Assembly (NCBI RefSeq): GCF_018604545.1
Contig: NZ_CP075896.1
Coordinates: 7,874,001 to 7,938,000 of the forward strand
Source: Streptomyces koelreuteriae
GTDB lineage: Bacteria > Actinomycetota > Actinomycetes > Streptomycetales > Streptomycetaceae
Direction of reading: 5' to 3'
DNA length: 64,000 nucleotides
A program made the position numbers and the translations under genes. Positions 42,038-51,100 of the stretch are shown one piece after another (position 1 is the stretch's first letter; every line of letters starts with the position of its first letter). The notes beneath the pieces were generated by a model. That model was not told the DNA's origin and ran no database searches. It saw nothing but the letters and a program-made list of their open reading frames with translations.

Positions 42038-43189
42038 TCACTCCCGAACGGCAGCCCGCTCGCGTGCCGCGTTGCGTTCCCGGGCCTGATCGCGGGCGTC
42101 ACGGCGGAACGCCCATGCCATGTCCGGCTCCATCACCCAGCGGAACAGCCGCTGTACCGGCGGGGTGCACAGCGCGGTCACGACGACGGCGGCGACGGCC
42201 GTGACGACGATTGCGCCCAGGGGCCCGTGGATCCACGCCGGGTCGTACCAGCCCCAGAACTTGGAGCCCTGGGCGACGAAGCCGTGCAGCAGATAGCCGT
42301 ACAGCGTGCCCGCGCCCAGAACCGTGAACCAGGCGTGGCGTCCCGGTACCCAGGAGAGGAAGCAGGCGACCAGGACCAGCGAGCAGCCGAAGATCACCAG
42401 CGTCATGAGGGGCCCGGACCAGGAGGGCGCCGCGAGTTCCTCCGCGCTGTCGCGGTGGTAGAACCAGGCGCCCGTCATCCGCGGCACCGCCCAGTAGGCC
42501 ACGGCCAGGGCGGCGGCGAAGACCGGCACGGCGAGGATGCGCACCTTGCGGCGGCGCACCAGCCGGAAGTGCTCCGGCTTCAGGCACAGGCCGAGGACGA
42601 AGTACGGCAGGAACTGCAGGGTGCGCTGCAGATCGAGGTCGTTGCCGATGTCCGGCGAGAGCGTCGCCAGCATCGCGATGGCGAGCGCGACCGGCAGCGG
42701 CCACCGCACATGCCGCCACACCGGCGTGGTCAGCCGCCAGACGAACAGCGCCACCAGGAACCAGGTCAGATAGAGCGGGTCCAGCAGGCTGATCGGCCGG
42801 TCGGGCTCCTGGTCGGTCCACCGGGTGAACAGGGTGTACGCCGTCTCGAAGACGACATACGGCACGGCCAGCCCGGTGATCAGACGTCTGATCCGCCCCG
42901 GGGCGGCGTCGAAGGAGCGCGAGAAGTAGCCGGAGATGATGATGAACGCCGGCATGTGGAAGGCGTACACCACCATGTACAGGGCGCTCGCCGCCCGGCT
43001 GCCGTCCCGCAACGGCTCCCAGGAGTGCCCCATGGCCACCAGCACGATCGCCAGATACTTGGCGTTGTCGAAGAACGCGTCCCGCTGCCCGGACCGCTGC
43101 GCGGGGGCGGCGGCCTCGGAGGCGTCCTTCCGTCCCCGCCCGCCGTCGGCCGGCGCGACGGCGCGCATGCGCAGGGTGTCCTCGCTCAT
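42038..43189 (-). CDS. Acyltransferase family 3 membrane protein
   Basis: This 383-residue integral membrane acyltransferase has about ten hydrophobic segments. The N-terminal block FFDNAKYLAIVLVAMGHSWEPL carries the catalytic-site histidine of the family, followed by FHMPAFIIISGYFSRSF. It starts at ATG 43189 behind GGGAGG; an extension to 43237 is not supported. The N-terminal 45 residues are polar, the C-terminal tail strongly charged. The likely role is O-acylation of an envelope polysaccharide or small molecule. It is flanked by glycoside hydrolase genes but shows no operon link to them. Confidence 0.87.
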   Translation of the reverse strand: MSEDTLRMRAVAPADGGRGRKDASEAAAPAQRSGQRDAFFDNAKYLAIVLVAMGHSWEPLRDGSRAASALYMVVYAFHMPAFIIISGYFSRSFDAAPGRIRRLITGLAVPYVVFETAYTLFTRWTDQEPDRPISLLDPLYLTWFLVALFVWRLTTPVWRHVRWPLPVALAIAMLATLSPDIGNDLDLQRTLQFLPYFVLGLCLKPEHFRLVRRRKVRILAVPVFAAALAVAYWAVPRMTGAWFYHRDSAEELAAPSWSGPLMTLVIFGCSLVLVACFLSWVPGRHAWFTVLGAGTLYGYLLHGFVAQGSKFWGWYDPAWIHGPLGAIVVTAVAAVVVTALCTPPVQRLFRWVMEPDMAWAFRRDARDQARERNAARERAAVRE

Positions 43190-43338
43190 CGCGCCTCCCG
43201 CACACGGTGGGGGGAACCGGAACGGGCGCGGGCGCATCTTGCCGGAGATACGGCAGTGGGGTGCCGGTGAGACATCCCCGCCGCCTCACCGCTGCGGGGC
43301 GCGGTAAACCGCTTTCCGGTGCGATGTCGTATGGATCA

Positions 43339-43404
43339 CAGCCGCAGCCGCAGCCGCAGCCGCAGCCGCAGCCACGGCGACGGTCACAGCCACAGCCACA
43401 GCCA
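43339..43404. repeat. CAGCCG/CAGCCA hexanucleotide repeat, two arrays
   Basis: Five CAGCCG units and one CAGCCA (43339-43374) are followed by CGGCGACG and a second array of three CAGCCA units (43387-43404), again followed by CGGCGACG. The repeat lies in the 276-bp gap upstream of the acyltransferase gene and downstream of the GH5 gene. It would read as Ser-Arg/Ser-His repeats on the plus strand, but no gene signals support translation. Confidence 0.65.
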
Positions 43405-43465
43405 CGGCGACGATGCCGCCACGCCGGACGCCGGGAAGCGTGCCGGCACCGTCGCACGCGGCGTG

Positions 43466-45097
43466 TCAGCTCACCGAGCAGGCGTTGCCGTTCAGCGTGA
43501 ACGCCGTGGGACTGGGGTTCGCGGACCCACGGGTGGCCGTGAAGCCGAGGGTGACCGAGCCCGCCGCGGGGATCGTCGCCGTGTACGAGGCGGCCGCGAC
43601 GCTGACCGCGGAGCCGCTCTGCGTCGCCGTACCGCCCCAGAGGTTGGTGACGCGCTGGCTGTCCGGGAAGGCCCAGCGCAGCGTCCAGCCGTTGATCGCC
43701 GACGTGCCGGTGTTGCGCAGGACGATCTCGCCCTGGAAGCCGCCGGGCCAGCTGCTCGTCACCCGGTAGCCGACACCGCAGGCCGACGGTGAGCCGCCGG
43801 GGGAGGTCGTGACCGTCACCGTGGCCGAGCGGGGCGACTTGTTGCCCGCGGCGTCACGGGCGTAGACGGCGAAGGTGTGGGAGGTGGACGGGGAGAGGCC
43901 GGTGACGGTGGCGGAGGTGCCCGTCGTGGTGGTGGCGGTGGTCTCGGTCGCGCCACTGACCCGGACGACGTCATAGCCCGTGACGCCGGTGGCGTCCGTG
44001 GCGGCGGACCAGGCCAGCTTCACGGACGACGAGGTCACCTCCGAGGCGGTCGGTGTGCCGGGAGCCGTCGGGGGAGTGGTGTCACCGCCGCCCGAGGAGA
44101 AGACCGTGGCTTCCTTCGAGGTCGCGGCGATGCCGTTGGCGCCGTTGAAGACGCGCTGACCCCAGGAACTGAGCCGCGTGCGGTCGAACTCGATCGCCAG
44201 GTCGAGGATCGGGTCGGTGTTGCCGCTCCAGGACCAGGCCAGGTAGCCGAGCCGCAGCTGTTGGGCCACGGCCATCATGGTGTCCTCGTCGGGGTCGCCG
44301 TACTGGTCCGCCGGTCCTCCGAACTCGCCGATGAGGATGGGGAGTTTGGCGTTGACGAAGGCGTTCAGATAGTCGGTGATCTCCTGGGCGGTGTCGTAGA
44401 CGCTGTACATGTGGATCGAGAAGATCAGGTTGCCGGTGGGGTCGGCGTCGTAGACGGACTTGGCGTTGGCGCGCATCACGCCCTGCCAGTCCTGGCCCCA
44501 GTTGGGCGCGTCCACCATGATCGTGTGCGCGAATCCGGCGTTGCGCAGCTTCTTGACGGCGGCGATGGTGGGATTGGTCCACCCCGCGGGATTGGTGTTG
44601 CCCCAGGGCTCGTTGCCGATGTTGATGATGACGTAGTCCTCTTGACCGGCGAGCACCTCTTTCAGTCCGATCCAGTAGTCGGCGGCGTGGTCGAGGGTCC
44701 CGGCCGCGGACTCCTCCCCGTAGCCGGTGGTGTCGTGCACCTCCAGCACGCAGATGAGCCGGTTGGCCTTGCACCGGGCGATGACACTCGCCACGTCCTG
44801 CGCGCTGTTCTTGGTCCAGCGGTGCCCGTCGGAGAGGACGACGCGGACGGTGTTGGAGCCCAGCGACTTGACGTCGGCCAGCGACTGCGTCTCACCCGGG
44901 TACCAGGTGTGGGCGTGGTTGACGCCGCGCATCACGAAGTCGTTCCCGGAGGCCTCCACGAGACGGCCGTTCTCGATACGCAGGCCGGTGGCGGCGGCCT
45001 GTGCCGGAGTGCTGAAAGAGAGTAAGGAGAGCAGAAGTCCCAGGAGGGCGGCGGCCACTCCGGCCACTCGTGGGACGGATGCGGTGCGAGATCTCAT
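43466..45097 (-). CDS. Secreted GH5 endo-beta-mannanase/cellulase with FN3 and CBM2
   Basis: This 543-residue exoenzyme has a signal peptide (cleavage after PAQAA, near residue 36). The GH5 barrel spans about 38-345 and looks like subfamily 8 (mannanases): MRGVNHAHTWYPG, SNTVRVVLSDGHRWTKN, INIGNEPWGNTNP (acid/base Glu) and ILIGEFGGPADQYGD (nucleophile Glu). A fibronectin-III domain (PPTAPGTPTASEVTSSSVKL onward) and a C-terminal CBM2 (CGVGYRVTSSWPGGFQGEI, NGNACSVS) follow. Codon 25 is TTA (complement of 45023-45025), so translation should depend on bldA tRNA. It starts at ATG 45097 after GGAG, 50 bp downstream of the CE3 gene, with a CebR box ahead of both. Confidence 0.88.
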   Translation of the reverse strand: MRSRTASVPRVAGVAAALLGLLLSLLSFSTPAQAAATGLRIENGRLVEASGNDFVMRGVNHAHTWYPGETQSLADVKSLGSNTVRVVLSDGHRWTKNSAQDVASVIARCKANRLICVLEVHDTTGYGEESAAGTLDHAADYWIGLKEVLAGQEDYVIINIGNEPWGNTNPAGWTNPTIAAVKKLRNAGFAHTIMVDAPNWGQDWQGVMRANAKSVYDADPTGNLIFSIHMYSVYDTAQEITDYLNAFVNAKLPILIGEFGGPADQYGDPDEDTMMAVAQQLRLGYLAWSWSGNTDPILDLAIEFDRTRLSSWGQRVFNGANGIAATSKEATVFSSGGGDTTPPTAPGTPTASEVTSSSVKLAWSAATDATGVTGYDVVRVSGATETTATTTTGTSATVTGLSPSTSHTFAVYARDAAGNKSPRSATVTVTTSPGGSPSACGVGYRVTSSWPGGFQGEIVLRNTGTSAINGWTLRWAFPDSQRVTNLWGGTATQSGSAVSVAAASYTATIPAAGSVTLGFTATRGSANPSPTAFTLNGNACSVS

Positions 45098-45147
45098 AGC
45101 GGCTCCAGAGAAGAGGAGTTGACGGACAGTCGGGCCCGCGCCGGGTG

Positions 45148-46257
45148 TCAGGCGGCCGGGGTCTTCGCCGTGCACGTGACGGTCGCCGCCGGGGTCCCGG
45201 CCGTTGCCGGTGCGGTGGCGACAAAGCCGAACGTGGCGCTCGCACCGGGGGCCAGTGCGCCGTTCCACGCCGCGTTCGTGACGGTGGCCGTGCCGTCGGC
45301 GGCCGTCGTGTGGGTGCCGTTCCAGACCTGGGTGAGACGCGCGCCGCCCGCCGGTACGACGGTCGCGGTCCAGCCCGAGGCGGCGGAGGCGGACGCGTTC
45401 GTCACCGTCACCTCGCCCTGATAGCCGCCCTGCCAGGAGGAGACGGCCCGGAACCGCGCGGTGCAGGCCCCGGGTTCCTCGCCGGGGTCACCGGGATCAC
45501 CCGGGTCCTGCGGGACGCCCCCGTCGAGGACGGCCGCCAGGGCCGGGTACCAGCGGGCGGCGATCTTGTCGTCGCCGGAGGCGTTGGGGTGCACGCCGTC
45601 ATAGGTGTCGGCGGCCGTGCTGAACCCCGTCCACTGGTCGACCACCGTGACCGGGGAACGGTCGGTGCTGGTCGCCCGCGCCCAGGCGGGAATCGCCGCG
45701 TTGAAGTCGACGACGCGCTGCGCACAGGCCGCGCAACTGCCCGGGTTCATCGGGATGAGCTGCGCGACGAGGACCCGCATGTCCGGATCGGAGGCCCGCA
45801 TCTGCGCCACGAGCTTGGTGTAGGCGGCGAGGATGCGGTCGGGGGCGATGCTGCTCCACACGTCGTTCGTGCCGAAGTGCATGACAACGATGTCCGGGCG
45901 GGTGGCGGCCAGCCTCCCCGGCAGCAGGTTCTGGTCGGCGACGTTCGTCACCAACTCGCCGCCGTGACCCTCGTTGTCGCCGTCGTGCGCCTGCCCGCAC
46001 CCCTGCGTGGGGAGGGTGCCGACGAAGTCGATGTCCTTGTAGCCGCTGTTCACCAGCCGGTTCCACAACACCGCCCGCCAGCAGCCCGGCGAGCCGGTGA
46101 TCGAGTCGCCGAGCGGCATGACGCGGACGGGGTCCGCGGCCGGGGCGGCCGTCGCTCGGGGTGCGACGGTCAGGCCGAGGGGGAGGAGCAGGGTGGCCAG
46201 GAGGCCGAGAACCGTGACGATCCGTAAGTGCGGGGACGAGCGGGCGGTTCTGCGCAT
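45148..46257 (-). CDS. Secreted SGNH esterase (CE3-like) with C-terminal CBM2
   Basis: This 369-residue protein has a long signal peptide to about residue 42. The SGNH catalytic domain shows block I VMPLGDSITGSPGCWRAVLW (Ser), block III HFGTNDVW (Asn) and block V YDGVHPNASG (Asp-x-x-His). GSPGCWR is typical of carbohydrate esterase family 3, so acetylxylan or other polysaccharide deacetylation is likely. A Pro/Gly/Asp linker precedes a CBM2 (CTARFRAVSSWQGGYQGEV). Codon 11 is TTA (complement of 46225-46227). The ATG at 46257 is 24 bp downstream of a CebR box. It heads the CE3-GH5 pair. Confidence 0.87.
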   Translation of the reverse strand: MRRTARSSPHLRIVTVLGLLATLLLPLGLTVAPRATAAPAADPVRVMPLGDSITGSPGCWRAVLWNRLVNSGYKDIDFVGTLPTQGCGQAHDGDNEGHGGELVTNVADQNLLPGRLAATRPDIVVMHFGTNDVWSSIAPDRILAAYTKLVAQMRASDPDMRVLVAQLIPMNPGSCAACAQRVVDFNAAIPAWARATSTDRSPVTVVDQWTGFSTAADTYDGVHPNASGDDKIAARWYPALAAVLDGGVPQDPGDPGDPGEEPGACTARFRAVSSWQGGYQGEVTVTNASASAASGWTATVVPAGGARLTQVWNGTHTTAADGTATVTNAAWNGALAPGASATFGFVATAPATAGTPAATVTCTAKTPAA

Positions 46258-46280
46258 GGTGGTCCCTTCCCTGGGTGAGG

Positions 46281-46294
46281 TGGGAGCGCTCCCA
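46281..46294. promoter_or_regulatory. CebR box
   Basis: TGGGAGCGCTCCCA is a perfect 14-bp palindrome, identical to the known operator of the cellobiose-responsive LacI-family repressor CebR of Streptomyces. It lies just upstream of the esterase start, so the CE3-GH5 pair should be repressed without cellobiose/cellotriose. A separate palindrome TTGACGCGTCAA (46317-46328) farther upstream supplies a -35-like TTGACG on both strands. Confidence 0.85.
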
Positions 46295-46480
46295 TGACAT
46301 CAAGCCACTGTTGTCATTGACGCGTCAAGAGGTGGGCGGGCCGGGCCGACCACTTGAGGGTGGGTTCGGTTCGAGGCGGCGGTTCAGGTCGCGGCGCGGT
46401 GTGCAGGGGGTTGCACCTTCCGTAGCGGCATGTGGTCCGGTGGACTTACGTGCCGATGCCTTGAGGAAAGGTCCCTGCTC

Positions 46481-47365
46481 ATGCGTTCGTCTTTCATGCC
46501 ACCCCGTCAGGTCAAGATCGGGGACGCGGCGGCCTTCGTCGGCAGCACGCCACGGGCGATTCGCCATTACCACGAGATCGGCCTCCTCCCCGAGCCTGAG
46601 CGGGGCGGCGACGACCGCCGCCGCTACGGGTACGAGGACATGATCCGCTTGCTGTGGATTCGCAAGATGGCCGACGCCGGTATCGCCCTGGACGACATCC
46701 GTGACGCCTTCACCACCGGCACCGCTTCCGCCCGTGCGGACAGCGGAGAAGGGATCGCGGGCATCCTGGAGCGGTTGGAGGAGACCCTCGCCGAGCAGGA
46801 GGCGGAATTGCGGCGTCAACGGACCGCCGTGCAGCGGATGCGCACCGAGGGCAGCCGGATGGGCCTGCTCTCCGACTTCGTCACCGAACGCCTCAAGAGC
46901 CTGCCCGAGGGCTCCCTGCGTCAGGCGGACCTGGACAGTCTGCTGGTCACCGAGCGGATCTTCGGCCCGCTCGGCGCGGCCGTCCAGGCCACCCGCTTCG
47001 TAGTCCTGGCCACGCATCCCGCTCTGCGGGAGGATTCCGACCGCATCGATGACGCCGAGGAGGCGCTCGATGACAGCGTCGCCGTCGATGATCCACGGGT
47101 GGCTCAAGTGGCCGTCGAGCGGCATGCCTTCGAAACCGCCCTGCAGGCCGTCATCGAGGAGTCCGGCCTGGGTGAGGACGACGATGCCCTCTTCGATGCC
47201 TGGGACACTGTGCACCCTGCCACCGCCGATGACGGCGAGGGCGAGGCCGACTCCATGAGCGTGTTCGAAGCCACCCGCAAGATGCCGTACGACTTCTCCC
47301 CGGCCCGCCAGCGCTGTATGGAACTGGCGGAAGAACTGTCCGCCCAAGACTCACCCACTACCTAG
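46481..47365 (+). CDS. MerR-family transcriptional regulator with long effector domain
   Basis: This 294-residue protein has the MerR winged helix VKIGDAAAFVGSTPRAIRHYHEIGLL with RRRYGYEDMIRLLWI. A long helical region follows (GIAGILERLEETLAEQEAELRRQR, coiled-coil linker), and then about 150 residues of acidic, helical effector domain with no cysteines for metal binding. The start ATG 46481 follows GAGGAAAGG; a GTG at 46430 is less likely. It stands alone, divergent from the CE3-GH5 genes and convergent with the CHAT operon. TipA-like or multidrug-sensing roles are possible; the ligand is unknown. Confidence 0.83.
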   Translation: MRSSFMPPRQVKIGDAAAFVGSTPRAIRHYHEIGLLPEPERGGDDRRRYGYEDMIRLLWIRKMADAGIALDDIRDAFTTGTASARADSGEGIAGILERLEETLAEQEAELRRQRTAVQRMRTEGSRMGLLSDFVTERLKSLPEGSLRQADLDSLLVTERIFGPLGAAVQATRFVVLATHPALREDSDRIDDAEEALDDSVAVDDPRVAQVAVERHAFETALQAVIEESGLGEDDDALFDAWDTVHPATADDGEGEADSMSVFEATRKMPYDFSPARQRCMELAEELSAQDSPTT

Positions 47366-47378
47366 GACGCGGCCTAGG
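47361..47378. terminator. CCTAGG-N6-CCTAGG stem between convergent genes
   Basis: Two CCTAGG palindromes (47361-47366, 47373-47378) can pair as a stem around ACGCGG. Each contains the TAG stop codon of one of the two convergent genes (MerR on plus, small protein on minus). It resembles in design the stop-codon palindrome at 13476-13501. Confidence 0.4.
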
Positions 47379-47559
47379 CGGATGCGCCCGATGTGTCGTC
47401 GAGACCCGGCGGGTCTGTCGTGGTCGCCTCGTCGTCCTGTTCGAGCGGTGCGTCGGGAGCGCTCGGACCGGCCGCGCCGGGTGGGGGCGTGGTGGGCTCG
47501 GCCTGTACCGCGCGCGGCCGGTAACCACGGGGCCGGGACCGGAAGATGCCGTCGTTCAT
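47374..47559 (-). CDS. Small hypothetical protein, third gene of the CHAT operon
   Basis: This 61-residue protein has a basic N-terminal part (MNDGIFRSRPRGYRPRAV) and a Pro/Thr/Ala- and Asp/Glu-rich, apparently disordered C-terminus. The ATG at 47559 follows CGGAG and overlaps the stop of the DUF6338-like gene by ATGA, so it is co-translated with it. Nothing resembling it was recognised. The translational coupling and clean ribosome site make it likely to be real. Confidence 0.6.
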   Translation of the reverse strand: MNDGIFRSRPRGYRPRAVQAEPTTPPPGAAGPSAPDAPLEQDDEATTTDPPGLDDTSGASA

Positions 47560-48179
47560 CGCTGCTCCGAGGTGAGGAATTCCAGTACTTCGATGTCGTC
47601 GAGACGGATGTAGAGACCCTGGGTCCGGTCCACCCTCGACAGGAACCTGCCGTCGGGGGCGAGCCGCCAGGCCGACTCCAGGAACAGGTCGTAGGTGGAG
47701 GCGGGGTGGGAGGACGCGTAGGAGCCCGCCCCGTACCAACCGCCCACCCAGGAACCGCTCTTGAGGCGGGCGCGGAGGAAGCACGGCCCCAGGCCGGCGA
47801 AGACGTGGTCCCAGGCAGAGGGGGCGGCGACGTACCGGGCCGGGCGGCCCCGGCGCTGCCACAGCGACACCGCGCACGCGGCGGCGGCCGGGACGACGAT
47901 GAGCAGCAGCAGCGCGAGCACGGCGGCCGGACGCGGGGACGCGGAGAGCTTCTCCCACCGTGCCGCCGACAGGGGCAGTCGGTCGGTGAGCACCCTCCCG
48001 AAGACCAGGACGTAGGCGATGTCCAGGACGAGGGAGGCGGCGAGGGCCCGCAGCAGCCGCTCGCCGAGGTCGGCGTGCCGCACGGACGGGCCGCGGGCGT
48101 GTTCCCGGGTGAACTGGTAGGTCACGCCCGGCAGTACGGCGACGATCACGACAGCGAGCTGGACGAAGGTCGTGGGCAC
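47556..48179 (-). CDS. Small membrane protein, DUF6338-like, second gene of the CHAT operon
   Basis: This 207-residue protein has three hydrophobic segments (about residues 3-20, 45-62 and 80-100). The first is TFVQLAVVIVAVLPGVTYQF. The soluble C-terminal half has SAWDHVFAGLGPCFLRARLKSGSWVGGWYG and LFLESAWRLAPDGRFLSRV, and ends LYIRLDDIEVLEFLTSEQR. This arrangement recalls DUF6338, a function-unknown family; I am moderately sure. The GTG start at 48179 follows GGAGG. Only 4 bp separate it from the CHAT gene stop. It is the obvious membrane partner or target of the protease. Confidence 0.68.
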   Translation of the reverse strand: MPTTFVQLAVVIVAVLPGVTYQFTREHARGPSVRHADLGERLLRALAASLVLDIAYVLVFGRVLTDRLPLSAARWEKLSASPRPAAVLALLLLIVVPAAAACAVSLWQRRGRPARYVAAPSAWDHVFAGLGPCFLRARLKSGSWVGGWYGAGSYASSHPASTYDLFLESAWRLAPDGRFLSRVDRTQGLYIRLDDIEVLEFLTSEQR

Positions 48180-48183
48180 GCGG

Positions 48184-51100
48184 TCACCTCCAGTCGCCGT
48201 ACAACTGGAACGGCGCCCAGTGGTAGGGGTCGTCGAAGACGAGCCGGTCCGGGGGCAGTTCGTCGAGGCCGGAGAGGACCTGGTCCAGTTCTGCCCGCTC
48301 CTCCGGGGCCACGACCAGGGGCCGCTTGGACAGGCAGTACTGCCGCACCGCCCGCGCGGGGGTCCGGCGTAGGGCGAGCTGGGCCTGCCGCAGTGCCTCG
48401 GCCCGGGCGACACCTCGGCTCAGCCGGGCGTAGAAGTCGTCCAGCAGCAGGGCCGCCGACAGGTCGTCCACCTTCCAGAGCGTGGCCAGCACGGACCTCG
48501 CGCCCGCCTGGAGGAAGGCGCGTACCAGCCCGAAGCGTTCCTCGGCGAGGTCGAGGGAGCCCAAGCCGCTCTCGCAGGCGCCGATCGTGACCAGCCCGAC
48601 GCGCAGCCGCAGATCCACCACGTCGTACGCGGTCAGCCTCTCGTCGCGGCCCAGGACGACGGCGGACGTCTCATGCCGGCCGGGCCGGAACTCTCCGTGG
48701 CAGGCCAGGTGGAGCACGTCGTACGGGCGGGCGGACAACTGCGCGAGCAGTTGGCGCTTTCCGGACACGGTGGTGGCGTCGGGGAGGTGCGCGGTGACGG
48801 CGTGGGTCTCCAGGGAGGCGAAGACCAGGGCGTCTTCGGAGGTGCGGTCCGCGATGAGCAGGGCGGAGGCGGGGGTGGCGGGCGGTTCGGCGTCGCCCAG
48901 GCAGAGTCGCATCAGGGAGGCGCTCGGCGAGAAGCACACCGGGTTGCGGTCGCTCAGGGCCCCGCCGTCGGGCAGTCCGACGGCGTGCAGGGGCACGTGG
49001 TGGAGGAGCCCGTCGGGCACCAGCCACACCGTCTCCCCGGGGCGGCTGTGGCGGACCGCCGCCTCCACCAAGGGACGGAAGGGCGTGTCCCACGGGGTCG
49101 GCGCGAGGTGCCGGTCGTCCGGTTCGATGCCCCTGAGGGCGTCGCGCAGTGCGGCATGGTCCGCCGGGGTGTGGGCGATGGTGACGAGTCGGGGAGCCGA
49201 GTCGTCGGCGCGCAGCAGGAAGACGAGCGTTTCGTCCTCGTCGTGCCAGTACGCCATGAGGAGCGTCTCCGGGCCGATCGTGGCGAGCAACTCGCTCACC
49301 TGGCCGAACTCCGACACGCCGCGTTGCCGGTTCAGCTCCGCGTGCCCCAGGCTGCCTGTCCGGGCCCGGGCGATGGCTTGCGGGGTCAGCACGGCCCGAG
49401 CCGGAGAGGCGTGCCGGTCCTGTCGCTGGTACAGGGACGAAGGCGGAGCTTTCGGCCCATCGGCCATGGTGCGCCGGGCCAGTTCGGCACTGAGTTTCAT
49501 GGCCCGTACGTTCTCGGTGTGGCTGAACGCCTTCCGCAGTCCGCTGTCCGTGTCCGGGTCGGACAGCAGCAGGCGCAGCGTCTCGCCGGCGTAGAGACGT
49601 TTGGCGGCGAGGCCGGACGGCCCCGGCGGGGCAGGGGAGCGTGGGGCGGGCGTCTTGCCCATCGAGCGCAGACTCCGGTCGATCTGGTCGTGCAACCGGT
49701 CCAGGGCGTGCACCGATTCGCCGAGCGCCATCATGCTCTCCGCCGCGCTCATGTGCTGCCGCTCGATGCGGGTCCCGGGCTGGTCCGGGCCGTAGCGCTC
49801 GATGATCCTTTCCAGCACCACGAGGGCGCGACGCGTCACATCGGCCGGTCCCTCACCTGGCGGCGTCCTCACCTCCGCGACGTCCTCGGTCAGCCGTCTG
49901 CCGGTACCGGGCGTCAACTCCACCCCCTTGGTCGACTGGGCGGTCCGGAAGTACGACGGCCCGCCCGACGCTTCCCGGAGGTCGCGTTCGACGAAGTAGC
50001 GGTTCACGTCGTAGACGGCGGCGTCCCACAGCGCGCCCGCGACCCAGGGCGTCATGCCGTCGGTCTCCAGGTCGGCGAGACCCCCGTCCGCCGGCAGACC
50101 CCGGAGGGAGGCGAGCAGTTCGAGTGCCTCCTCCCGCATGGTGACGTGGTGGGCCACCATGGCGGCCGTCAGAATCGCGTTGTGCTGGGCCGGTCCGTCG
50201 TGCCGTCCGGCCGCCGTGCGCTCGCGCAGCAGGGCACGCAGTTCGGCCGCCGCCCGGTTGGGGTTGTCCCCGCGCCGTGCGCTCACCGCGGCGGCGCACA
50301 CCCGGTACAGCTCCGCCCACTGAGGCTTGCCGAGCAGCCCGAAGTCCTGTGCCGCGCCCCGCGCCTCCTCGTGGGCCTCTTCCGGCCGGTCGAGATTGCC
50401 CCAGGTCACGACTGCGGTGGCCTGTACGAGGACGGTGGCCGTGAGGTGGGCGCGCAGCATCGAGGGCCTGGCTCCCCGCAGCACGGCGTCGGCGTTCATC
50501 TCCACGGCGAGCAGAGCGTTGTCGGCCAGGATCAACCACTCCAAGGTCTCCTGCGCGCCCTCGTGCAGCAGGAAGTCCGTCCGGACGTCCCGCGTCTTCT
50601 CGGTCAGCGCGCCGCGGTAGGACTGCCAGGCGTACGTCGTCAGCGCGACGACGGCCCGGTAGTCGGGCCCGATCGGCCGGGCCAGGACGCGGTCGAAGGC
50701 CCAGGACGCGAGTGCGGAGTCGTAGGCGGGACCGCTGCCGCCGCGCAGGCGGGCCCATGCGGGCCGCCACAGGAGGCTTCGGTCCACTCGGCCCATGGCC
50801 CAGGCCGCGAGGACTTCCACGGCGAGGACGAAGACCGTGGCGACCAGCAGTTCACGGCGGGGCTGGAACACCCCGGCGAGCAGGAACATCATGCTGCCCC
50901 GACCGAGGACGACGCGCGGCGCCCGCAGCAGCAACTGCCCTCCCTTCGACGGCACATGAGGGGCCGATGCGGCGAGGGCCAGCCCGATGACGGTGGCGCC
51001 TGCCAGCAGCACGCCTCCTCCGACACCGGTCAGCACCGGGACGGAGGACCAGACGTCCGCGAGCCACTCGCCGGGCGGGGTGGCCGCGACCGCGACGGCG

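Noticed and set aside
43339..43404. Short direct repeats considered as a CRISPR-like array
   Set aside because: Units are 6 bp with no spacers, so this is a simple sequence repeat.
43319..43792. Plus-strand frame with Ser-Arg and His-Ser-His repeats as a metal-binding protein
   Set aside because: The repeat is a by-product of the CAGCCR array; the rest of the frame is antisense to the CBM2 of the GH5 gene and has no ribosome site.
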